From: CAZBGL01 sp964491375
GTDB taxonomy: Bacteria; Desulfobacterota; Deferrisomatia; Deferrisomatales; Deferrisomataceae
DNA: 8,543 bases
NCBI GenBank assembly: GCA_964491375.1
Contig: CAZBGL010000037.1
Location: 1-8,543, forward strand
Reading direction: 5' to 3'
Shown: positions 1-4,650 of the stretch, piece by piece
Numbering within the stretch: the stretch's first letter is position 1
How the letters are laid out: the number at the start of each line of letters is the position of its first letter
Made by a program: the position numbers and the translations under genes
The notes under the pieces: generated by a model
What the model was told of the DNA's origin: nothing
Seen by the model: the letters and a program-made list of their open reading frames with translations, nothing else
Databases searched by the model: none

Positions 1-449
1 CCTACCACCACACCGCGCCGGTGAACGCCCTGTACGCTCTGCACGAGGCGCTCCTCATGCTCCGGGAGGAGGGCCTGGAGAACGCCTGGGCGCGCCACCT
101 CCGGCACCACGAGGCCCTGCGGGCCGGTCTGGAGGCGTTGGGCCTGGGGTTCGTGGTGGACGAACCGTACCGGCTCCCCCAGCTCAATGCCGTCACCGTG
201 CCCCAAGGGGTGGACGAGGCGGCGGTGCGCAGGCGGCTCCTCCGGGACTACGGGTTGGAGATCGGCGCGGGTCTGGGGGCGTTCGCGGGCCGCGTGTGGC
301 GCATCGGGCTCATGGGCCACTCGGCGCGGGCACGGAACGTGCTGGTGTGCCTGGGCGCCCTGGAGGCGGTCCTGGCCGACATGGGGGTGCCCGTGGAGAA
401 CGGGTCGGCCGTGGGGGCGGCCCGCAGGGTATACGCCCGGAACGCGTGA
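1..449 (+). CDS. Alanine-glyoxylate / serine-pyruvate type aminotransferase, C-terminal part
   Basis: This is the C-terminal 148 codons of a class V (fold type I) PLP-dependent aminotransferase; the reading frame is open to the left edge, so the PLP-lysine half is outside the window. The fragment opens with YHHTAPVNALYALHEAL, the segment typical of alanine-glyoxylate and serine-pyruvate aminotransferases. It then carries the small C-terminal domain with a LPQLNAV strand and, near residues 94-108, the VWRIGLMGHSA motif, whose Arg binds the substrate carboxylate in this family. The family transfers amino groups to glyoxylate or pyruvate in the cytosol (glycine/serine metabolism); members acting on phosphonates or other substrates also exist, so the exact substrate is not fixed by this fragment. 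It is the only + strand gene and ends 9 bp from the convergent J-domain gene. I am confident of the family and moderately confident of the substrate class. Confidence 0.9.
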   Translation, partial: YHHTAPVNALYALHEALLMLREEGLENAWARHLRHHEALRAGLEALGLGFVVDEPYRLPQLNAVTVPQGVDEAAVRRRLLRDYGLEIGAGLGAFAGRVWRIGLMGHSARARNVLVCLGALEAVLADMGVPVENGSAVGAARRVYARNA

Positions 450-458
450 ACGGCCGGT

Positions 459-773
459 TCACGGGCCGAAAAACCGCCGCCTCCACCACGCCAGATACTC
501 GCCTCGGGTGCGGGGGACCGGGAGGCCGTCCGGCCCCTCATCCAGCCGGAACCCCCGTGGATCCGCCCGGGTGAGGGCGAGGTAGGCGTTCACGATGTTC
601 CGGAACCGGGCCGGGTCCCCGCCCCGGTCGGGATGGTGAGCCCGGGCCAGCGCCAGAAACGCCCGGCGGATCTCCTTGGGTCCGTCGCGGGGCCCCACGC
701 CCAGGATCCGGCGGGCACGACGCCGGATCTCGGCGATGTGGGCATGGGGCCCGAGCCGTGGGTCGTCGCGCAT
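459..773 (-). CDS. Small J-domain (DnaJ-like) protein
   Basis: A 104-residue protein that is essentially one J-domain with short tails. Residues about 20-68 give the J-domain: ARRILGVG (helix I region), an Arg-rich helix II (IRRAFLALARAH), the diagnostic HPD tripeptide at 47-49 followed by RGGD, and helix III around FRNIVNAYLAL. There is no Gly/Phe region, zinc-finger module or C-terminal substrate-binding domain, so this is a class III J-protein that should stimulate an Hsp70 (DnaK) ATPase rather than a general DnaJ. No signal peptide or membrane segment is visible. Translation starts at ATG with AAGGA and GGAGG-like purine runs just upstream. It is the last gene of the galT-PAP2-J group, 27 bp after the phosphatase stop. 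Its client is unknown. Confidence 0.85.
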   Translation of the reverse strand: MRDDPRLGPHAHIAEIRRRARRILGVGPRDGPKEIRRAFLALARAHHPDRGGDPARFRNIVNAYLALTRADPRGFRLDEGPDGLPVPRTRGEYLAWWRRRFFGP

Positions 774-800
774 CCTTCCTTGCCGCCTCCGGGTCGGGAA

Positions 801-1622
801 TCAGAACGCCACCCGGCACACGGCCCCAACCCGACCGCGCCCGGGCCAGGGGATCCACGAGATCCGGGGCCGGTCCCTCCGGCCCGCCACCCACCGGCCC
901 ACGGCCGCGCCCACAAGGGCGCCGGCCGCCACGTCGCTCGCCCAGTGGACATCGTCGTGCACCCTGGAGGCCGCCACCAGTCCCGCCAGGGGCCAGGCCC
1001 ACCATCCGGCGCCGTCCACACGGGTCGAGACCACCTCGGCCAGCGAGAACGCGAGGGCCGCATGCTGCGACGGGAACGAACCGTGGGCGCCCCCTACCCC
1101 GCCCCGCAGCCAGCGGAACGACCACGGCCCCTCCCCCTGGCCGGGCCGGGAGCGGCCCACCGCCACCTTGAGCGCCGCCACGGTGAGACTCGCAAACGCG
1201 GCCGCCTCCAGCATTTCGAACCCGAGCGCTCGCAACGAACCGGAGCCGGTCAGCACCCCGGCGCCGTACGCCGCCACCGCCGAAAGACCGCCCAGACCGA
1301 ACACGTCCCCCAGGCTCCGGACCGCCCCGGCGACCCGGCGGGTGAAGGCCGTGTCCCGGTCCGCCACGGCGGCCCGCACCGCGTCGTCTCCCAGGGCGAC
1401 CAAGCCCACCGCCGCCCCGCCAACGCCCAGGCGGACCCATCCCGCCGCCTTCCAGGATGCCGGCGTGGCGGCATAGTCGGGCAGATCCTCCCGCACCATC
1501 CGGCGCACGTCAGAAGCCACGTGTCCCACCGGGCCGGCTGCCGCAACGCCCAGGCCCAGGGTGCACAGCACCGTTCCCTGCAGCAACCCCCGCGCGAACC
1601 CCCCGCGCAAGAGGCGGCTCAC
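801..1622 (-). CDS. PAP2 superfamily membrane-associated phosphatase
   Basis: A 273-residue protein with the three phosphatase signatures of the type 2 phosphatidic acid phosphatase family. Motif 1 is K152-x6-R159-P160. Motif 2 is the P-S-x-H element at 184-187 (PSQH where PSGH is usual). Motif 3 is S219-R220-x5-H226-x3-D230. H226 is expected to be the nucleophile and H187 the acid/base. An N-terminal hydrophobic stretch at about 13-30 may be a signal peptide or anchor, and further hydrophobic helices at about 62-78, 108-125, 136-151, 206-218 and 230-246 imply a membrane location. Family substrates are lipid phosphates or diphosphates such as undecaprenyl diphosphate, phosphatidate or PGP. 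The GTG start overlaps the galT TGA as GTGA, with GGGGAG four bases upstream, so translational coupling is likely. The substrate cannot be read from the sequence. Confidence 0.88.
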   Translation of the reverse strand: MSRLLRGGFARGLLQGTVLCTLGLGVAAAGPVGHVASDVRRMVREDLPDYAATPASWKAAGWVRLGVGGAAVGLVALGDDAVRAAVADRDTAFTRRVAGAVRSLGDVFGLGGLSAVAAYGAGVLTGSGSLRALGFEMLEAAAFASLTVAALKVAVGRSRPGQGEGPWSFRWLRGGVGGAHGSFPSQHAALAFSLAEVVSTRVDGAGWWAWPLAGLVAASRVHDDVHWASDVAAGALVGAAVGRWVAGRRDRPRISWIPWPGRGRVGAVCRVAF

Positions 1623-2620
1623 CCTTCTCCCCGGAGGAACGCGGCGTCTTCTTCGGGAATCGAGGGGTTGATGGCGATGCCCGAACCGATCTCGAAACCC
1701 GCCCGGGTGGTCAGTCGCGGCAGGATCTGGAGGTACCAGTGCACCTGGGGCTCGCCCGCCCTGTACTGGGTGGACGAGTGGATCACGTAGTTGTAGTCCG
1801 GCCGGTGCAGACGGCGGTCCAGGCGGCCCAGCACGTACCGGAGGGCCTGGGCGAGATCCGGCTTCTCATGGTCGCGGATCTCCGCGAAATCGGCCTGGTG
1901 GCGCTTGGGCACGATCCACACCTCGAACGGGACCTCGGCTGCGAACGGAACGAACGCGGCGAACGAGCCGTTCTCGAACAGGAGCCGCTCCTCCGCCTGC
2001 ATCTCGTAGTCCAGCACGTCGCACAGGCAGCACCGGCCCCACTCGTCGAAATACCGCTGGGCTTCCTCCTCGCGCCACCGCACGTGGGGAGGAGCCACGG
2101 CCAGGGCGATGATCTGGGAATGGGGGTGCACCAGGGACGCGCCCGCGCCGGGGCCCCGGTTCCGGAAGATGATCGTGAGGATGGTGCCGTCCGCCCGCAT
2201 CAGGGCCAGGTGGCGGCTGTGGTAGGCCTCGATCACGGCCTCCACCTCGGGAAGGGACATGTCGGGGATGTCCCGGTCGTGCCAGGGGGTTTCGATCACC
2301 ACCTCGTGGCGGCCGTGGCCCTGGACGGCCAGGTAGATGCCCACCGAGAACCGCCGCGGGTCCAGAACCGGCGAGAGCGCGGGATACTTGTTGGGGATGA
2401 CCCGGGTGCTCCACCCGTGGGGGGCCGGCCCCGGGGCCTCCTCGATCACCCGGCCCAGCACGGGCTCGTTGCCGGGGCAGAAGGGGCAGCCGGGATCGTG
2501 CCCGGGCACGTTCAGGGCCGTCTGCCCCGCCCGGAAGTCCCTGGGGCGCTTGCGCCGGCTGGGCGCATAGATCACCCACTGTTTGGTGAGCTTGTTCTGG
2601 CGGAGGTGGTGATCCTTCAC
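1619..2620 (-). CDS. galT: Galactose-1-phosphate uridylyltransferase
   Basis: A 333-residue HIT-superfamily nucleotidyltransferase that exchanges UMP between UDP-glucose and galactose-1-phosphate (Leloir pathway, cytosol). Zinc-site residues are recognisable: C45-x2-C48 in CPFCPGNE, H105 in the GRHEVV strand and H165. The catalytic motif HPHSQ lies at 165-169, with H167 the expected uridylylated nucleophile, preceded by NRGPGAGASL. A second HIT-like half follows, with FEVWIVPKRH and a C-terminal HWYLQILPRL...GFEIGSG block typical of bacterial GalT. I chose the GTG at 2618-2620 because AGGAAG sits six bases upstream and homology begins at once (KLTKQWVIYAPSR). The frame is open further upstream, but that part is Pro/Gly/Arg-rich and not family-like. 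No galK or galE is adjacent; ADP-glucose phosphorylase-like activity is an alternative, so the exact sugar is inferred. Confidence 0.88.
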   Translation of the reverse strand: MKDHHLRQNKLTKQWVIYAPSRRKRPRDFRAGQTALNVPGHDPGCPFCPGNEPVLGRVIEEAPGPAPHGWSTRVIPNKYPALSPVLDPRRFSVGIYLAVQGHGRHEVVIETPWHDRDIPDMSLPEVEAVIEAYHSRHLALMRADGTILTIIFRNRGPGAGASLVHPHSQIIALAVAPPHVRWREEEAQRYFDEWGRCCLCDVLDYEMQAEERLLFENGSFAAFVPFAAEVPFEVWIVPKRHQADFAEIRDHEKPDLAQALRYVLGRLDRRLHRPDYNYVIHSSTQYRAGEPQVHWYLQILPRLTTRAGFEIGSGIAINPSIPEEDAAFLRGEG

Positions 2621-2626
2621 GTTTGT

Positions 2627-2632
2627 CTTCCT
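2627..2632 (-). promoter_or_regulatory. Ribosome binding site that sets the galT GTG start
   Basis: On the - strand AGGAAG lies six bases before the GTG at 2618-2620. It supports that GTG over upstream starts in the same open frame, which have no family-like protein sequence. Confidence 0.6.
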
Positions 2633-2696
2633 ATGGCCAGAGGTACGCCCGGACGGCCCGGGGCTTCCCGCACCTTCCGCACCCCGCCCCCGAGCC

Positions 2697-2726
2697 CCCT
2701 GGGAACCCGGAGCGCCCTGCCCAGGG
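2697..2726. repeat. 7-bp inverted repeat overlapping the candidate galT promoter
   Basis: CCCTGGG at 2697-2703 and CCCAGGG at 2720-2726 form a perfect inverted repeat with a 16-base spacer. One arm covers the candidate -10 element and the other lies near the expected start of the galT transcript. It could be an operator or a 5'-leader hairpin. In DNA this GC-rich such repeats also arise by chance. Confidence 0.3.
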
Positions 2727-2751
2727 TACGGGCGGGGTCGGGCCGGTTCAA
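2723..2751 (-). promoter_or_regulatory. Candidate sigma-70-like promoter for galT-PAP2-J
   Basis: Reading the - strand, TTGAAC (2751-2746) and TACCCT (2728-2723) are 17 bases apart, about 100 bases before the galT GTG. The -35 matches the consensus at four of six positions; the -10 matches at only three. It sits in the largest gene-free gap of the window (2621-2837, 217 bp). No small gene could be supported in that gap. The call rests on spacing and position alone. Confidence 0.25.
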
Positions 2752-2781
2752 GGAGATTTCGCAAGGGGGCGTTCCCCGAGC

Positions 2782-2806
2782 CGGGCCCGGGAGCCGAGGG
2801 GGCCCG
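2782..2806 (-). terminator. GC-rich hairpin downstream of the DUF362 gene
   Basis: CGGGCCC at 2782-2788 and GGGCCCG at 2800-2806 form a 7-bp all-GC stem with an 11-base loop, about 30 bases after the DUF362 stop on the - strand. No T-run follows, so it is not a standard intrinsic terminator. It could still end or stabilise the transcript. Confidence 0.25.
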
Positions 2807-2837
2807 CCCGCCTTCGAACCGAACGATCCAGCGCACT

Positions 2838-3674
2838 CTACGGGGAGAAACCCTCACCCGTCGGGCCCGGTGCCTCCCCGAGCACGCCGTGGGCCATGCG
2901 GATGTGGCCGATGGCGCGCCAGTCCTTCCCCAGGAGCCGGCATCCCGCCGCGTCCACGGCCACGGGGTCGAACCCGGCCACGAGCCGCCCGGGGGGCGGG
3001 TCGCACTCGGGCCCGCCCAGGTGGTACTCGGCCAGGCCCCGCGTGGCGTCGATGAACGCGAGATCCGGCTTCCGGTACCGGTTGAGCTCGAACACGGCCT
3101 CGTGCATCCGGGCGTGGAACGCCGACTTCTTCCAGTACCCGCCCTGCTGGTAGTGGCGTGGCGGCGCCACCCCCATCATGTTCTTCATCGTGAGCGTTAC
3201 CCCGGCCAGGCTGTGGGCCTTGAGCACCGCGGCCGAGACCACGAACGCCTCGGTCACGATCCGGGGCATCCAGAACTCCGGAAACACCCGGCACCCCGGA
3301 TGGGTCAGCCGGACGAGCGGCGCCTCGTTCAGGTCCACCAGTTCCACGCCCAGGTCCCGGGCCAAGCGGTCGTACCCGTGGATCCGGAAGACCTCGTGGG
3401 TGGTGCGCTCGGCATCGCCCGTGCCCTCGGCGACGACGATCCGCGCGCTGGACCACCGACGCACCGCTTCCACCAGGGCCCGGGCCGCTTCCGCCGGGAA
3501 CGTCACGGGCGGAGGGGAGGCGCCCACCAGGTTGGGCTTGATGAGCACCAGCTCCTGGCGCGCCAGCACGCCGGGGGCCCCGACGGCCTCGAGGACCTCG
3601 GGCACGGACTCGGCATAGGAACGGAACCGCACGGTGCGGCAGGCAACGGCGTCCGGGACAAACGTGGGAGTCAT
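2838..3674 (-). CDS. DUF362 domain-containing protein
   Basis: A 278-residue protein matching the DUF362 family, whose biochemical role is not established. Family landmarks in order are VLIKPNLVG (about 43-51), an acidic IVVAEGTGD turn (79-87), VLKAHSLAGVTLTMKNMMG (about 150-168, with the conserved Lys and KNMMG), PDLAFIDATRG (203-213) and GFDPVAVDAAG (234-244). Many family members carry a ferredoxin domain with two CxxCxxCxxxC motifs; this one has only scattered cysteines and no such motif, so it is the short, cluster-free form. No signal peptide is evident. The ATG at 3672-3674 is preceded by GGAAG seven bases upstream; an in-frame start 81 bases further up would add only a Gly/Arg/Pro-rich stretch. 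It is 166 bp downstream of the tautomerase and 217 bp upstream of galT, so it may be its own transcription unit. Confidence 0.85.
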   Translation of the reverse strand: MTPTFVPDAVACRTVRFRSYAESVPEVLEAVGAPGVLARQELVLIKPNLVGASPPPVTFPAEAARALVEAVRRWSSARIVVAEGTGDAERTTHEVFRIHGYDRLARDLGVELVDLNEAPLVRLTHPGCRVFPEFWMPRIVTEAFVVSAAVLKAHSLAGVTLTMKNMMGVAPPRHYQQGGYWKKSAFHARMHEAVFELNRYRKPDLAFIDATRGLAEYHLGGPECDPPPGRLVAGFDPVAVDAAGCRLLGKDWRAIGHIRMAHGVLGEAPGPTGEGFSP

Positions 3675-3741
3675 CGGCTCTCTTCCGCGCGCAGGTCCTG
3701 GAGAACGCCCCGGGCCCAGCCCACGAGCGCCGCGGGCCGCA

Positions 3742-3770
3742 GCGGAACGGAGCACGGCCTCCGGTTCCGC
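3742..3770. repeat. Bulged 11-bp hairpin between tautomerase and DUF362 genes
   Basis: GCGGAAC (3742-3748) pairs with GTTCCGC (3764-3770), and directly inside GGAG (3749-3752) pairs with CTCC (3759-3762). Only base 3763 is unpaired, and the loop is CACGGC (3753-3758). This is the strongest stem seen in the intergenic DNA. It lies 70 bp past the tautomerase stop and about 70 bp before the DUF362 start. No T-run follows on either strand. It may be a transcript-end structure, an operator or a 5'-leader element. Confidence 0.4.
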
Positions 3771-3840
3771 CCTCCCCTTCGGGGCCTCCGGATGCAGGGG
3801 AGAGGGGATCCCGCGGGCTCGGCTTCCCCGTGGGCGTACG

Positions 3841-4026
3841 TCATCCGTCGGAAAGGAGCTTTCCGGCCTTGGCGATGTCGTGCCGCGGGTGGTCGGTGAA
3901 GATCACGGTGACCGCCTCGGGCGGGCACGCCGCCACCTCCACGATCACCTCGGTGATCCGGCGGGCGATCTCCCGCTTCTGCTCCACGGTGCGGCCTTCG
4001 AGCCAGTCGATGTTCACGATGGGCAT
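3841..4026 (-). CDS. 4-oxalocrotonate tautomerase family protein (61 aa)
   Basis: A tiny protein of the 4-OT/MIF tautomerase superfamily; length 61 is normal for the family. The invariant Pro that becomes the N-terminal catalytic base after Met removal is present (MPIVNIDWLEGR), as is the Arg at mature position 11 in the LEGR-x5-K motif. The helix REIARRITEVI, the CPPEAVTVIF strand and the C-terminal AKAGKLLSD follow the 4-OT fold. Mature position 39, Arg in classical 4-OT, is Thr here, so the physiological substrate is probably not 2-hydroxymuconate, and no catechol meta-cleavage genes are nearby. Family members form dimer or hexamer assemblies and catalyse keto-enol tautomerisation in the cytosol. 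The ATG has a strong GGAGGT five bases upstream. A longer in-frame reading would start inside the Nudix gene and is not supported. Confidence 0.9.
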   Translation of the reverse strand: MPIVNIDWLEGRTVEQKREIARRITEVIVEVAACPPEAVTVIFTDHPRHDIAKAGKLLSDG

Positions 4027-4080
4027 GGCAGACCTCCACGGCTTGTGGGACGCTGGAACGCTCGGAAGATAGAACGCGCC

Positions 4081-4105
4081 GTCACCTCCGACCGCTATTG
4101 GTGAC
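4081..4105. repeat. Inverted repeat GTCACC-N13-GGTGAC between Nudix and tautomerase genes
   Basis: A perfect 6-bp dyad (4081-4086 and 4100-4105) with a 13-base spacer lies about 55 bp upstream of the tautomerase ATG. The 103-bp gap is long enough for a promoter, so an operator is possible. No convincing -35/-10 pair was found there. Confidence 0.3.
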
Positions 4106-4129
4106 CCAGGCGACCCGCGGACGGCCCCC

Positions 4130-4585
4130 TCAGCGGGCATCCGGGTCGAGGGGCCGGGTGCCGGAGACCAGACCGTGGGCCCAGTCCAGGATGGGGCGCA
4201 CCCGCTCGGCCAGACGTTCCCGGGCCGCCTCGTACCCCAGCCACCGGTACTCGTGGTGCTCGGGCCGGCCCAGTTCCGGGCTCACGGGCAGCCGGACCTC
4301 GCCGGGGCCGGCCTCGGCCACGTAGTACCGGGCCCTCTTGCCCCGGCCGTAGGGCGGGGTCTCCCGGTACCCGGTGCCCCAGCGGAACCGGAACGCCGTG
4401 AGCCCGGTCTCCTCGCGGGCTTCCCGCAGGGCGGCGTCCAGGGGATCCTCGCCGGGCCCCGCCTCGCCCTTGGGAAAGTCCCAGTACCGGTACGCCCGCA
4501 GGAGCAGGTACCGGGGCCCCTGGGGGGTGAGGCGCACCGGGATGATCCCGGCGGAGAGCACGCGCACGTCCGGCGGTTTGGGCAC
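4130..4585 (-). CDS. Nudix hydrolase, bis(5'-nucleosyl)-tetraphosphatase (Ap4A hydrolase) type
   Basis: A 151-residue single-domain Nudix protein. The complete Nudix box G-x5-E-x7-REUxEExGU spans residues 40-62, from G40 through E46, R54-E55, E58-E59 and G61; the glutamates bind the catalytic Mg2+ or Mn2+. The N-terminal strand SAGIIPVRL, then YLLLRAYRYWDFPKG just before the box, match asymmetrical Ap4A hydrolases, which split diadenosine tetraphosphate to ATP and AMP. A later EHHEYRWLGYEAA segment also fits that group. House-cleaning activity on other NDP-X substrates remains possible. The start is the GTG at 4583-4585 with GGAGGT five bases upstream; the frame is open further upstream through hdr DNA but shows no Nudix-like sequence. 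It follows the hdrA-like gene by 65 bp on the same strand and may be its distal partner or separately controlled. Confidence 0.88.
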   Translation of the reverse strand: MPKPPDVRVLSAGIIPVRLTPQGPRYLLLRAYRYWDFPKGEAGPGEDPLDAALREAREETGLTAFRFRWGTGYRETPPYGRGKRARYYVAEAGPGEVRLPVSPELGRPEHHEYRWLGYEAARERLAERVRPILDWAHGLVSGTRPLDPDAR

Positions 4586-4590
4586 GGGGC

Positions 4591-4596
4591 ACCTCC
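4591..4596 (-). promoter_or_regulatory. Ribosome binding site of the Nudix gene
   Basis: GGAGGT on the - strand, five bases before the GTG, decides the start of the Nudix gene. Its GGAG part lies in one arm of the inverted repeat at 4593-4625. Confidence 0.65.
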
Positions 4597-4625
4597 GTGG
4601 GAGTTTCCCCCATGTTGCCACGGAG
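4593..4625 (-). promoter_or_regulatory. Candidate RBS-sequestering hairpin in the Nudix leader
   Basis: CTCCGTGG at 4593-4600 and CCACGGAG at 4618-4625 form a perfect 8-bp inverted repeat with a 17-base loop. In - strand RNA the downstream arm includes GGAG of the Nudix Shine-Dalgarno, so the stem would hide most of the ribosome binding site. Whether this has a regulatory role is inference; the repeat itself is seen directly. Confidence 0.35.
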
Positions 4626-4632
4626 CAGCCCT

Positions 4633-4648
4633 GGCGGCCAGGGCCGCC
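4633..4648 (-). terminator. GC hairpin just after the distal hdrA-like gene
   Basis: GGCGGC (4633-4638) and GCCGCC (4643-4648) form a 6-bp stem with a CAGG loop, starting two bases after the stop codon on the - strand. An alternative stem, CCCTGG/CCAGGG at 4629-4643, competes with it. No T-run follows, so termination is only a possibility; attenuation or transcript protection are alternatives. Confidence 0.25.
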
Positions 4649-4650
4649 CT

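Noticed and set aside
633..1790. 385-codon + strand frame opposite the PAP2 and J-domain genes
   Set aside because: The opposite strand carries all three PAP2 motifs and the HPD motif; this frame shows none of any family.
2621..2857. N-terminal extension of galT by 79 residues
   Set aside because: The extension is Pro/Gly/Arg/Ser-rich, overlaps the 3' end of the DUF362 gene, and GalT homology begins right at the GTG with an RBS.
1457..3055. 532-codon + strand frame across galT and DUF362
   Set aside because: Antisense to galT, whose zinc and HPH motifs are intact; composition is typical of a shadow frame.
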